Part shown: positions 11,130 through 24,300 of the stretch, in pieces
How positions within the stretch are numbered: position 1 is the first letter of the stretch
How the letters are laid out: each line of letters starts with the position of its first letter
Source: Fomes fomentarius
Lineage: Eukaryota; Basidiomycota; Agaricomycetes; Polyporales; Polyporaceae
Direction: 5' to 3'
Length of the DNA: 64,000 nt
NCBI GenBank assembly: GCA_022606135.1
Contig: JABYQN010000011.1
Coordinates: 1,302,001-1,366,000, forward strand
Translations under genes and position numbers: made by a program
The notes under the pieces: generated by a model
Seen by the model: the letters and a program-made list of their open reading frames with translations, nothing else
Databases searched by the model: none
Told to the model about the DNA's origin: nothing

Positions 11130-13800
11130 ATTGTTCAGGCTTCAGCACCCGCACAACCCGCTCCCAGCGGATGTGTGCCAATTCGCATTACGGCCTGACT
11201 CTCCTTCTCCGGCCCCACGTAGGAGTTCTACTGACCCCGGCGCCCTCCCCAACCTCTCTTGCCAACTGCCCTCAGCTCAGGCTCGGGATCCAAGCAGCCA
11301 TGCTGACCGCCGTCCTCCAAGCTGTCGCCATTTGCTTCCTGTCATGGTTCTTGTGGAAGTATCTTCGCCAGATCGTCGTCAGGACGCCGCTGGACAATAT
11401 ACCGGGTCCTCTTACCAAATCATTCCTCTATGGTAAACGTGAGCATGTGCCACGACTGCGCACACGCTAACCCGGATACTGTGTGCTCGACAGGGAATTT
11501 GAGACAACTCCTCGACAGGAATGGATGGGGGTTCATTGAACACCTCACTGACTGCTATCCTGGGATAGCCAGACTTTCCGGACCACTTGGCGTAAGTGAT
11601 AAAATTGGCTTCTGATTCACAACTATCTTAATCATGATGCTGCTGCTATGCTTTATAGCACCGAATGCTCTATGTCTTTGACCACGTCGCGCTGCACAAC
11701 ATCATTGTCAAGGACCAATACATATTCGAAGAAGCAGCATGGTTCATCAAGTGCGTAATCTGCTGCGACTAGTGACTATCTTCATCGCCGCTCACGCTGC
11801 CAAATAGTTCCAACATGCTGCAGTTCGGCCCAGGTCTGCTCTCAACGCTAGGTGGGCATTCAATTGTATACCAGGATCGGAGTGCGTTCATGAACCATAT
11901 GTACAGGGGACCATCATCGGAAGCAGCGCAAACTCCTCAACCCTGTCTTCTCTATCGCGCACATGCGACGCGTCGTTCCCATCTTCAACAGTGTCGGTCA
12001 CAGGGTGTGTATGCCTCGCGAGCCTTTGCAAACCAGGATGCAACCCCCGTTCAAACTGTTTTTCATACAGCTCGCTAAAGCCATTGAGTACCGCGTGATC
12101 GGACATCCTGAGGCGGTCGAGATCGACATGCTCTCTTGGATGGGCCGCACTGCGCTCGAGTTGATCGGGCAAGCGGGACTCGGGTATTCGTTCGACTCCC
12201 TGACCGCCGACTCCCCAGATGACTTCGGAGGTGCAGTCAAAGCGTTCCAGTGCGTCTCCTATCCCTTTGCCACACCCTGAGTTAACTGATGAACGTATGC
12301 TTCGCCGCAAATTGCCTGCGTCATGGGCGACTAGGCCAGCCTCCGTCAAGGTCGCCTTCCTCCGCCGCCTCCTTCCCTACGTGATCGACGTCGGTCCGCC
12401 TTGGTTGCGGAGGAAGATATTGGAACTAATCCCACACAAGGGGCTACAGGAACTGAAGGCGATCGTGGACACCATGCATCGGCGCTCGGTCGAGATCTTC
12501 GAGGAAAAGAAGCGGGCACTCGAGAAGGGAGACGAAGCGGTAACGCAGCAGGTCGGGGAGGGAAAGGACATCATGAGCATCCTGTGTGAGCCTTCAACCA
12601 GGTCCAGAAGTTCTGCCACACATCCACGATTGACCTCCCACTCCCAGTACGAGCGAATATGGCAGCATCTGAAGAAGATAGACTGCCTGAGGAGGAGCTG
12701 ATTGGCCAGATGTCGTACGTCTCTATCCATACTTCTACCATTCACAGTGGAACTCGAAGAAGCCTGCGCGTCATAGGACGTTCATCCTCGCAGCAATGGA
12801 CACAACTTCGAACGCGCTAGCAATCACGCTCCAGCTCCTCTCTGAGCATCAAGATATCCAAGAGAAGCTCAGGCGCGAGATCCTGACCGCCTCGCAGGGT
12901 AACGACCTGGATTATGACGCCCTTGTGTCTCTACCGTACCTCGATGCCGTCTGCAGGGAGACCCTCCGACTGTGCGTACCACTCACGGCTTGAGTAGCCT
13001 ATATCTGATGATATTTTCTTTCCAGACACGCACCTATCAGCAATGTGTTCCGCGAGTCAGTACCAGCCTTTCCTCTATGTCCAGGGCGCCATCTCACATA
13101 CTCCCTACAGAACCCGTCAAGACGTCGTTCTTCCGCTCTCCAAGCCAATCCGAGGACTCGACGGCTCCACCATCCACGAGATCCCCATCCCGAAGGACAC
13201 AGTCGTGATCGCCGCCCTCCTCTCTTCCAACCGCAACAAGGCAATCTGGGGCGAGGACGCGATGGAATGGAAGCCCGAGCGGTGGCTTTCTCCGCTCCCA
13301 GAACCCGTCACGGACGCGAAGATACCCGGCATATACTCCAATCTGTGCGTGGTTCCCCAATGAAACTGGTTGTTCATCCATCTGCATCTGACCTCTTATT
13401 TCTCAACAGGATGACCTTTCTCGGCGGTGGCCGCGCCTGCATGTATGTCTTACTTTCTCCCTTGCTTTCACGTCCCGACGGCCCCGGCTGACTTCACACT
13501 CTAAACTTGAACAGCGGGTTCAAATTCTCGCAGCTCGAGATGAGTGAGCACAACCTATTCTTTCTGTTTCTCTCTTCATAGTTCCGATTTCTCCGCCTCC
13601 CTGAGCTCCTCTACTAACCATCTACTGTGCAGAGGTCGTTCTCTGCCAACTCCTCTCCACCTTCACATTCTCGCCGTCCGACACGCCCATCGTCTGGAAC
13701 CTGGCCGGGATCCGCTTCCCGTCCGTCCGCAACGGTACGAAGGCGTCACTGCCGTTGAAAGTGGGGCTGTACAAACCTGTTGCAACCGTGTAGTACGCCG
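11130..13800 (+). repeat. Left arm of inverted segmental duplication (P450-3 block)
   Basis: The region from about 170 bp upstream of the P450-3 ATG to its stop matches 41805-44430 in reverse orientation. Both copies share promoter stretches (for example ACCCGCTCCCAGCGGA), exon sequence, intron positions and much intron sequence, such as the TCTGCATCTGACCTCTTA motif in a late intron. Similarity stops within a few bases after the stop codon. Boundaries are approximate. Confidence 0.85.
11300..13793 (+). CDS. Cytochrome P450 (P450-3), complete; duplicate of P450-5
   Basis: ER-anchored P450 monooxygenase. The ATG at 11300 begins the anchor AVAICFLSWFLWKYLRQ and hinge TPLDNIPGP. Blocks in order: RQLLDRNGWGFIEHL, MLQFGPGLLSTLG, HRKQRKLLNPVFSIAHMRR, WMGRTALELIGQAGLGYSF, VGEGKDIMSIL, helix I FILAAMDTTSNALA (near 12790), K-helix VCRETLRL, PERW, haem loop TFLGGGRACIGFKFSQ (near 13415, split by an intron). 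Note Ala-Ala where P450-2 has Ala-Gly in the oxygen-binding motif. C-terminus LPLKVGLYKPVATV, TAG at 13791. About a dozen short introns with sound frames; apparently functional. Substrate unknown. Confidence 0.92.
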
Positions 13801-16800
13801 ATCCAACTTGAGGTTTTGCTTCTGTGATATTACCCCATCATCTCCCTGGGAGTCGGATGTGTGCGAGCCTCTTCCGAATGGAAGGGAGGCTCAAGCGCAG
13901 ACAATAATGACCATTCTGTATGCGACTGAGTATGCGTGACAGTTCGGAGAGTGAACGCAAAGAATGCGGGTTGCCAGAACAAGTTATTGTAAACGACTTC
14001 CCAAAACAGTACAAACACCTGTCCCAATAAGGGAAACCAGACGCTCGCTGGAGCACAAACAAACACAAACATATCCCACCCGTCCGAACTTGTTTCTCAT
14101 TACTAATACCGTTGTCTCACGTATGCACCGAGTCCAACCACACCAACCAATATGGACATCCTAAAGCAATCATATTCGGCCATTCGTCATACGCAAAGAA
14201 CAAGAAACTATCGAGCCTAGACATGGAAGTAATAGTAGAGAGAAGTATATGGGACTCGGAGGAGTGGTGGGTGGTGAACGGGAAAACAAACACTGACGTC
14301 CTCTGAAGAGACTACCAATATCGTACCGTATCGTATATATATATCATATTCTGTATTCGTATTCGTATTCGCAGAGCACGGGAGCAAAGAGTCATAGTCA
14401 GAAGAATCAACAGTCATATGAACAAACAAACAACGGCGCGCAACCACAACCGTCCACCGACAACCGACAACCACAAACGCCACAAGAAACAGTCCGCACA
14501 CAACACACACGATACAACCTCCACACCCACTACGCCCAAGCGACGACGACCCACCATGACATGTACAAACCCGTTCTCCGTCCACACGTACCCCTTCTCC
14601 TTCGTGCTCCGCCATGCTTGCCATCCAACCATCGCGTCCCATCATTCGCGTTCCGCGTCCAGAACCGCCTGCCACAAAACAACGTGCTCCAAGATATGTG
14701 CGCGTTTTGCATAGAGATAGAGTTTGGCATGTCGAGGGAAGAGAGGAAGACCGCATAGACGAGAAAGACGATGAGAGATGCGCCGAGGACGCAAGCCGGT
14801 ACTGATACAGCCGCGAGAGAACTATGCGGCGATTTTGACCAAAGAGGACGTGCGTGCATTAGTGTACAATGCAAGATTGGGTGCGAGTGCGGATGGTATT
14901 GGTACAGGTTGCGTTGTGGATAGGCGTGAAGGGATAGCGGTTGCGAGACTTGAAGAGACTTGCGATGCGGAACGGAACAACGATGCGAGCGATACGAAGC
15001 GGTGGGAGACCACAATGAAGGAACCCAGAGCAGAGGGTGTATGGCGCGATTTGAAGTTCCGAAGAGCCTAGGATGGCAGATTGGTAGACGACAGCGACGC
15101 GTTGCACAAGGCCCAGAAGCCATATATCCGAGAAATGGAATGGAGATTGGACAGAAGTAGACACAATTCACATTTCTACGTTGTCGATTATGGGACAAAT
15201 GGACAGATCAGGCAACGAGCGTCGCAAGGGAGTGGTGTGGTACGCCCGCCACCGGCCAGGCGAGCGGAGGTAGGACATCGCCCCCGAGGCCGGAGCAGAG
15301 ACGGGCAGTGGAATCGGGGGAGGTAATCGGAAGAGGGAACAGGATGACATCTGCCAGATATGTACAGAGGTCCAACTCAGTCTAGTGAAGACACGGAGAT
15401 GGCGGGGATCCCAACGGATGACGAGGGGTATAGGGATTAGGGGCAGGTGGGGAGTTGGGTATGCGTTGCGATTATAGACACAAAACAAAGCTATAAAAAA
15501 CCGTCAGCTCAGATGCCTGCGAAATATAACGACTGAAGAACTCACGAGCCAAGCCAACAACGTACACCGGCCCCAGGAATCCACTATGCCACATCGGATG
15601 GTAGCAAAGAGGAAGAGGGAATGCGGGGGGGAGGTAGTAGACAATACGGCGAGCAAATATACTGTAGAAACGGCCTGCCGCAACCGCGATAGACCCAACG
15701 ATAGACATTAGCCTAGGTAAATACTAGTGCACAAGTTGCAAGCGAGAAGGGTGATGGCGATGTGACGGAGGACGCGATATTGATACACTGTGCGGCAACA
15801 CGCCAAGAAAAGGATGTGTGTATAATCGTGCAGGAGAAGGATGTCGAACGAGAAGGTGAAAATGCCAACATCGTAACACGTAGAATGGAAGGGTGAAAAA
15901 AGGAACATATCTCTGGCGTCGAGAAATAAAAGAAGACGCCATACTACAGTACGATAGGGAAAAGGGGGAAGTAATAAACACGACTAGGACAGTCCCAGAA
16001 CCCAAGAACACATGCGGAGACGACGCCAGTCAAGAGAAGGGAAGGAGATACTAGCCCCTGGGCAAGCCCACTGAAGATCGTCCCGCTAGTGCGAGCCCGG
16101 GGGTGGTGAGATATAAATACGAGTCGGCCCTCCAGCCGACCAAATAGCCGAGATTTTGCTGCAGTGTTGATGTATCTTCTTTTTCTTCGTGCTCGTCTAT
16201 CTTCTGTTTGTACAACGCCGGGTCGACCTCGTGGATTGGGGCGGCCGTCCGGGTAGAGCAGATTGGCGGAGGAGGGAAGATGAAAAGTGCGATGCGGTTG
16301 ATATGCGAAAGCATGCAAGTGAGCCGAGATGTAATGACACAAGTTGAGCGAGAAGGCCGAGACGAGTGGTGATAAGATTTACACAGGGAAGGAGGGGAAA
16401 TGGGCGGTCATGTGGTGCGTGACAAGTCACGGACCAAGAGACCTGGTGCGGACGACGGTGGGGTATGAATGCCAGCGTCGACTGCTGACCCAGCAATAGG
16501 CAGGGTATCTATGTGGAGATGGGGAAAGCGCGCGGGTGTCCTATACGATGGAGCCGATGAACCGGGGGGGAATGCCGTGATAGAGGAAGTCGATGAGTGT
16601 TGAGCCCGAAGAAACCGGATGCCCGAGGATCGCTGATGCTGAAGCGTGCACGATAGGAGACAACGTCGAAAGAATAATGATACCGGAAATAATGCTAAGA
16701 CCGATGTGAACCTCGACGCCAGAGTGTGATCGAGATGCAAGATCGGATGCCGGGTAGGATGAGGGTTGACTAGCGTGGCGGATAGGATGACATTAAGCGG

Positions 16801-16972
16801 TCGACGCAGGCTTCACAAATGTGGGGGGTATTAGTCGTGATCAGCGAGGGTACGAACAGCGTCTAAGGGACCCAGGTGGTCCGGGCTGACGAATGGTGTA
16901 AGCGCAGGGATATGGGACGAATGGACACAACGCACCTCTACACTTCACGAGTTCTAAGATGCTATGATACAA
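13794..16972. other. Gene-poor region downstream of P450-3 and the Edc1-like gene
   Basis: About 3.2 kb between two convergent 3' ends. The minus strand is pyrimidine-rich and carries longish open frames (for example 14530-15198 and 15944-16342), but their translations are low-complexity, overlap in several frames and show no family motif, so I treat them as chance. It may hold long 3' UTRs. It contains the 14006-14240 repeat. An unrecognised small membrane-protein gene on the minus strand cannot be excluded. Confidence 0.4.
14006..14240 (+). repeat. Dispersed noncoding repeat, copy A
   Basis: About 235 bp beginning ACAGTACAAACACCTGTCCC matches 38040-38280 on the opposite strand with scattered substitutions and small indels; shared blocks include the start, ACAAACAAACAC-like, ACTAA and CGTCATACGCAAAGAACAAG-like stretches. 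No coding function seen. It follows P450-3 by about 210 bp. Confidence 0.7.
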
Positions 16973-18347
16973 TTACAACGCGAACGTGGGCGCGGGAAGA
17001 TCGTCCGGGCTTGGCGAATTTTGGAAAACCGACCCAGCGAAATAACCAGCCGCTGCAGCGGGGGCAGATGATGACACAAAAGGCGCAGGCCCGACATTGA
17101 AAGAGGGCGAGCTAGCGGGGGCTGTATAGTACCGCTGCCGAGGGATTGACACGGGGGTACGACGCTTCAACTGAGCTTGCTCGAACAAATCTGTGACAGA
17201 CGACGAAGGGGATCCTTCGTCCGACGACATGTGGAAAACGCCCTCGCTCGGCACGCGACGATGGTTCCGTCGGCGCTGTGCGGGAGTAGGTGTCGAGCAG
17301 CCTCCTACCGGAGGAAACCCAAACGCAGACGACAGCGGCGCAGTGCGAGGGACATCGTCCGATCCAAGATTCCCTTGCAACCACGTCCCCTTCGCACCCT
17401 TAGCAGGCACGGAAGAGGCCTCCCTGATGGGAGACGTCGGCGGAGTGGTGTCGCTGTCGTCACCGAACTCTGACGAATCATCACAAATAGGGAACGAGTC
17501 GAGGCGAGTCAACGTCAGATCCGTGCTAGCACGGCGAACGGGACGGCGGTGGCTGAATGCTGGCTGAAGGGGACCAGCCATCTCGTGCTGAGCCTTTCCG
17601 GGCTTGCGCCGCACAGACACCTTGGGAGTGGGCGTGTCGAAGAGCTGGGTGCTAGCCTGACGACGGCGAGCAAGCTTGCCAGAGGGCTGCGAAGCCAGCT
17701 TAGGCGGAGGGCGGAGAGCCTTGCTGTCTACCTGTGTGGGGGCATCATCTACGAACGGGTCGATTGAAGCGGTCGAGTCATCGGGCTTCCCTCGAGAGAC
17801 CTGAGCTCGAGGAGCGAGTGTCGCCTTCTGCGGCGAGGGTATCCTGGGGGGTGATGGCTGGTGGGCATGTCGCCGCGCGGCGACATCGGAGGGGGATACA
17901 GAGGTACTCCTGCATCGTCGAGAAGAGGTCCTAGGTCAGACCCTCGGGCGCCAAACATCAATCGAACGAGGGGACTAACCTTGCTGCTGCGTCCTTGGGC
18001 TGCTTGTGCTGCTTGCGACCCCGAGTGGACTTGTCGAGGGACGTCAACGACTGCTCGGCATTTGCTGGGGAAGAACTGGGAGCCTTCGTCTTCTCAACGG
18101 ATACAGCCTGAGCGTGTGAGGGCTGGGGGGAACGTTGTTGCGGCTTGCACTTGGGGGAGGCTCGCGGCGCACGCGGCTGCGCCTGCGACAGCTGGGCCCT
18201 AGGAACAGTGTGCACCGGCTTAGCGATGTTGAGAACACCCGGGGTGAGTGAAGGGCGGACGACGACGGGGGCTGATGGGTGTCGTACGTGCATTGGACGA
18301 AACGCAGGAGTGGAGAAGAACGATGGGGGCTTCTGTACAGCGATCAT
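16973..18347 (-). CDS. Proline-rich protein with C-terminal Edc1/PNRC-type decapping-activator motif
   Basis: Predicted 434-residue, largely disordered protein in two exons (18347-17980 and 17909-16973, 70-nt intron GTTAGT...GCAG, phase 2). The N-terminus (PPSFFSTPAFRPMHVRHPSA) is followed by Pro/Ser/Lys-rich sequence with RGRKQHKQPK, then LTRLDSFPICDD and DTTPPTSP. The extreme C-terminus reads GYFAGSVFQNSPSPDDLPAP followed by TFAL. This joins a Y-x-A-G-x-x-F activation element to S-P-x-x-x-LP-x-P-x-F, the short linear motif by which Edc1/PNRC proteins bind the Dcp1 EVH1 domain and stimulate Dcp2 decapping. A cytoplasmic mRNA-decay role follows from that motif only. Start chosen as the first in-frame ATG before a conserved-looking block. 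It lies downstream of an exceptionally long noncoding stretch. Confidence 0.75.
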
Positions 18348-21300
18348 TGGGGACGATGTCGGCGGGAATTATGAGGGGGGCGTGTCGGCGACAGGTTGGA
18401 AGGCGCGGCGACGGAGGGGCAAAGGTAAACGAGGCGTCGAGTGAAAGGGGGAAGGTTCGTATATGCGTTGCACGGGCGGCCAGCCTTGCTTTTCATCCTT
18501 CCTCCAGCGCACAAGCTTCGAGCTCCGCTTCATTTTCTTCCACTCGGCCCAATTCGGAGATCCACCCCACCCCAGCGATCTGCCAGGGGGTTCAGATGCT
18601 ATTTGCCCCTGTTTGCCTGCCTGTTAGTCGGCAGCCAGCCTTGCAACACATCCACTACTAACACTCACAAAGTACACGGTTACACCTATCGCTCGTTTTC
18701 TCCATCCTACGTGCATGCTTTGTGCATGATCTGCGCTCTGTGACCTCGACTGAGGCGACAGCAGCGGCGGTTGGATCCTAGTACATGGCCAAACCGCATG
18801 TGGCCCGAACGGGAATGGTGGGTAACTGGGACAGTTTGACGGTGACAGCCTACAGGGGCTGAGTCAGCAGTCCAGCCTCACCGAAGAAGGCACGGATGTT
18901 GTGGAGCCGCGAGCGCCTAGGGAAACCATCAGTTCGTTCTGTCTTCTCCAGGTTGAGATGCTCCGCGAGAGGACACGCGGCAGACACTCTCTCGTTCGAG
19001 AACAGGTGCTTTCTCACTCACCACAGGCTAACACGACACCCTCAATTTCGATACACCCCCATTCCGTGCTTCTTGCAGGTTCGGCTGCACAGCCAGCCAG
19101 CATCCGTATGCGTAGCCTCCTCGCCCGCACATGTCCGCCTTCCGTTTCGGTGCATCTGGGCCGTTGGAGGTGGTGGTTCCGCACCCAACGTGGTTTCCAA
19201 CACGTCCGGTTCGGATGAGCGTTGCGGTACATTGCAAAGCGCTACTGAGACTGTAAGCCAGCCACCCGGAGGACAGAAGAGATCACCATACGATCAGCCA
19301 ACGCGGACATCTGCATCTGTCGTCAGACCCGGTCGGCTCGCAGCCCGAATCAGCATGGTCGTGCGTCATTCCCATCAGCCACCCGCATTTGATCTTGACG
19401 CTGTGCGGCCGTCAGGAGACGGTGAGACGGAGAACAATTATCGGCCACGCCAATCACACCCGCTCTCATCCCAGGTGACGGAGAGTGACGGTCGCGAGTG
19501 CGAGTTGCGTTGAGTACAGCAACGACGGTCGCCCCTTGAGCTTGAAGAGATCGTGGTAGATCGTCGTTCCGAGTTGGTTTCCGGCGACCGTCCGATCGCA
19601 GGCGGGGAGGCAGTCCAGAGCGCTCAGGTCCCGGCGCTCGATAGGTAGCCGCGACTGGGACCGCCGGCGCGCCATTGACAGATTGCGACACGCCTCTTTG
19701 CCTCCCGCGCGTTGTGCACCAGCAACGGACGAATTTGTCGACGTTGCATTGTCCGAGCGGAATTGAGCTCGAATCATGGCAATGGAGTGTCTGCTTCATT
19801 GTTCAATCTCTCCTCTCGTCGCGCAGCCGGGCAATTGTGTCAAGAACCGCGCGTTGCTCTGGAAGCACGACAGAGAAGGACGGTCCTCCTCATTGTCCGC
19901 ACACGACCACAGCACCTGCTGACCCGCAACCACCGCTTCTTCCTCTCAGGATAACGACAGCCAACTCAATCGCCCGCCAGCCACTCCCTGGGAACACGTC
20001 CCGCTCCAAGAGGCAAGTATTGATGGATTGAATTCGAAGAGAGGGCTTCCTCTGGCCCGTGCTCGTCTGGCTGTCTCTCGCTATCAGAGCTCAGAGCGAC
20101 GGTCAGCTCCAGAACCTCGCCGTGCTGTATCCGGATTCTCAGGCGTCAGGGCAAGCTATTCAGTTGCGTCTTTCGTCGCCGGTTCTGCCGGGTGCATCCT
20201 TCGCGAACCCTGGCATCCCCCGCTGCCTACTCACGCTGTCAGGCAAATCGGACCATGCCGCTGCGCGGTGAGCTCATGTGCCTCAGGGTGAGTGCGAAGA
20301 AAAGTCCTCCTCCATTTGTGCTAATGACGCGCTCGGAGCCTCTATGTCGCTATCTGCGTCGTCTTTTCTTATCGTGCCTTGTTGTCTCGTCTTGCTTCCC
20401 TGGCCAACGAAGGAAGCTTGAGAGCTCGTGTGCGTATAAGAATATTCGAGTACGCACCCGACGTCTGCTTTGTCTGCGCATGACAATGTACATACCTACC
20501 AATCTCCTCCCCGATTCCGCATTGGATTCCGACAACAGTCGGACACGCGCGCGATGCACGCAAGATACCTGCTCCGTCTGCGTACGTACGTTCGCCGTAG
20601 GAGGAACGCTGCAAGCACTCGCACACTCGCACGCCCGCACATCCGGCCCTGACTCCCTGACTCTCTCATTCCAATGACCTGCACGGATGCTCGCTCGCTC
20701 GCGCCATCTCTCCTGCGTTCAGCCATCCTGAGTTCTGTCACACCCTCCTCTTTCGGTCCTAGCGCAATCTTCCGGCGAGCCACCCGAAGCTCGAATTGAG
20801 TCGATGCTCCATGAGCGCATCTGTCCGTCCGTCCGTCCCAACCACTCTAGATCTAGTCTATCACCGCTGGCTGGTGCTCTTCGGACCTCGGGCCAGCGAA
20901 GAAGCGTTCGAATTACCTGCGCCGGCATCAACCTGTGTCTATGGCTATGGCTACGCCTTCTGCTTCTGCGTATGCGTATGTTCCTGCGTCTCTTCTATCT
21001 GTGTCTCCTCCGTCCCCGTAAGCGTAAACCCTAGGACGCGGCTCTCCATCTGTCAAGCTGCATCGCGCCAAGGCGCATTGCTTTGCATTGCATTGTGGTT
21101 GTGGTTGTGGAAGGCAGATCGTGATATCAGCGTAGGTGGTAGGTGGCAAGCAGGATAGAGCCGGCGACTGACCCACAGATGACGGATATGAATCTCGAAG
21201 CAACCATAGGGCATCTATCAGCGATCTCATTGCTTTATCCAAGTTCCGCGTGCTTCGACTGTCGAGTACGCCGACGAGTACGAGTTGCGATCCATCGATC

Positions 21301-24300
21301 GATGTTGCTTACCCCGCGGCTCGGGGTGGTCTCCCTACTGCTGGTCCTGGTTCTGGAGGTCAGGAATTCTGTATAATCGTGATTTCCAGCCCAGCGAGCC
21401 GTCCGACGCTCACCAGCGCATCTTTCCGTACGTTGTATGTGCATATCGACATCGACTTGATGGATGGCTCTTTCTTCCACTCTCCCTTCCACGTTAAGCT
21501 TCCCCGGCATCTCACACAATCCGGATCTCAGAGACGAGGAGCCCGTGCGCAGCGCTCACTCGTCCTCGTCATCTGGTAATCGCGATAGAAGGACGTGCAT
21601 TGAACTGTCATTCTGCGACACCGCGCGGCCGCCAGCTCTCGGAGCGCGAGCGCGAGCTCGAGTAGCGCCATCTGCAATTTTTCTCCTACGTCAGCGTCGG
21701 CGTTCCATACACGCATCCGTATACGCCCCGTCGCACATGCGTATCAGACTGACGTGCACTGGTACGTGCTGCTTATAGAGCCCACAGTACTAGTACTTCC
21801 ACTGCGCCTCCGGAAACTCCGCCACCGTCCCGGCCGCCCCATCCGGATCCTCTGAGTCTCTTCCTACATATCCGGATCCTAGCTGTAGGACATCGCCGGG
21901 GGCGCAGTTCGAACGTGCTCGAGTCCTGACGCCGATCGACCGCAGTCGAGGAGCCCGTCTTCTCTGGATAACCGGATAGAAGCCTTCAGGGCTTCAGCTG
22001 CTGCAGCCTGAGCGTGCCGCGTCACGGTCGCGTCTTCATATGCGCACGCACGTATCAGTTCCCCGTCTGAGTACTGAGTATGCGCACGTTCGAGTTCCCC
22101 GTTCAGATTCAGAATCATTGCTCATCGCGTTCGACTTCGCAGTCCGAGCAGCAAGCTCACCGGGGGTACGTACCTTTGGCTCCTGATCAGCGCTCTGCTT
22201 CTCCTGGTCACGGAGTCATTAATAAATTGAATACTGAAATAGTGAAGCTGCGAGGGCAGAGGGCTGCTCTCGATCCAGCCTCGAGCTCTCGTGCACGCAC
22301 ACGTGGCCATGCAATGCATATTTCAGTATCCTCGTCGACGTGTCGTGGCCCTAGGCCTGGGCTGTGTACGTACACGTATGCTTACATCCTGCGCCAGGCC
22401 TGGGATGCGCGCAGGCTCACTATGTACGACTCAACGGACTCGCTGGTATATACCGGGTAGTAGATGGTCATCACTGGCGCGATCAGTCCATGACCCATGA
22501 CCACTTGACCTTGTACTTCGCTGTAGCCTGAAGAGACCGTATACATGTACATGTACCGTCGCTCTTCCTTTTTCTCTTCTCCCCCCCCCTTCTCTTCTAT
22601 ACCTCCCACCGCGATCGCGTCTGGTTCTGGTGATACAGGACACGAGCTCCTTCGCGCGTTCGGCCGTCTTCCAATTTCACTTCCATTGGTATCTGGATAT
22701 TCGAAGCACTATCGAAGTAGTCCCACACATAATCATGATGCATGGACGCACGCACGCCCTGGATATCCTGGATATCCGGAATCAACGTCAACGTGACGTC
22801 GGGCGTCCGTCTCTCCTCCTGTCAATGTCACCACTCAATACTCTACATACTGAGTACTCGAGCTCAACACTCGGTGTCTATATGCGCGCGTGTACATGTT
22901 GATGAGCGTGATCATTGCGGGCGCCGGGGACGCATTTAAGGCGCATTGTGGCATGATCGTCGACCTGTGGCCGGATGGGCGCGATCATGCTGGCTGTATA
23001 AGCTTTCATACTAGTAGCCGGTGGACTGACAGATTGATAGACCGATAAACCGATGGTTACATAGACCGGTACTTGGATCTTGTACGCCAGCGAGCGGCTG
23101 AGTGCGCACCAGTGACGTACTAGTATCGATACCACTGTATCAGTGAAGTTTGCTCGTCAGACCTGTCCACTGGCCTCTCGCGCCCGCGCCCGCGCCCGTA
23201 AGTAAACGCGTTTATCCTGGACCACACAACTTCCTCCGCACTTTTGCAAATGCGCTGCGCCTACCCAGCTGCCCCCCTCAGGCCTCATATGGATATGTGC
23301 ATACAATACATGTATAAGGATCAGCGCCCTGCGCGTGCACACAGCTGAGACATGTGTAGTATGTAGAAATCCCCAGTCCCAGCGCAAACGCCACGCCGTC
23401 CACCACGAGGCCCATATGCCATCATGAATCGATCGAAGCTGCATCGCCCACACTGGCACACTGTACAAGGTTGAGGTTCAGAGAATGCTTTACGCCATGA
23501 GCATATACCTAGTACTATCACAACCCGTCACCGACTCGGAACGCCTACTACTACTATGTAGCAATATGATAAGCCCCAGGGAACTTACGCCACATGCGAT
23601 GCGGGGCGGCGAGGAGTCGAGCGTTACCAGCTGCCAGTGGGATGATGCCTTCAAGTTGAAAATGATGCATGGAAGAACGAAACCCACAGCCCCGCTGCCG
23701 GGACGAAAGATAGACCCCGTCCTGAGAACTTAGCCATTCAGTGGGCGGAGGCAAACCACTCGATATCCCGGGTCGTTGTACAGGTTTATCGATAACGGTG
23801 ATCGTACCACCTTGGACGCCTCCGTACCCCTCTAGGTGCGAGCCCAAGACAACGCTATAGCTATACATACTGTACCATGCACGTGGCGTGTACGAAGCAC
23901 TGACCTGAAGCTTAAGCAGATGGCGGCTCAAGTTGGCGTCGGCGTGAGCAGCTGTGGTAACAATCAGCCTGGTCTGGTCGCGATCGTAGGAGGAGGTACC
24001 CGGCCCCGCATCCCGATGATATGCCCTCTCGTCTTCGACTCGACCATTCGAACTTGAAGGTACTATAGCTCTCTGCTAACTCTAGCCTATCTGGCTCGTG
24101 GTGTAGTACTCGGCCTCACCTCGAGCTTCTAGCCAGCTTATATGCTTGGCCTTCCAGGATCCCACACCTGCATAGTATACGTAGTAGATAGCATACCGGA
24201 CTCACGGGGGCTATTCGCGAACGATTATTCTCAGCGGGACATCCACTACTCGCTAGGGCGCGGCGAGTGGGAACTCTAACTGCGCACGCTGGCCACGAGG

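Noticed and set aside
14217..16740. Series of long minus-strand open frames downstream of the Edc1-like gene
   Set aside because: Translations are low-complexity, overlap in two or three frames and lack motifs; the strand's pyrimidine bias alone explains the open frames.
18896..19513. 205-codon plus-strand ORF in the gene-free tract
   Set aside because: No domain, no splice partners and no plausible start context; composition resembles the surrounding noncoding DNA.
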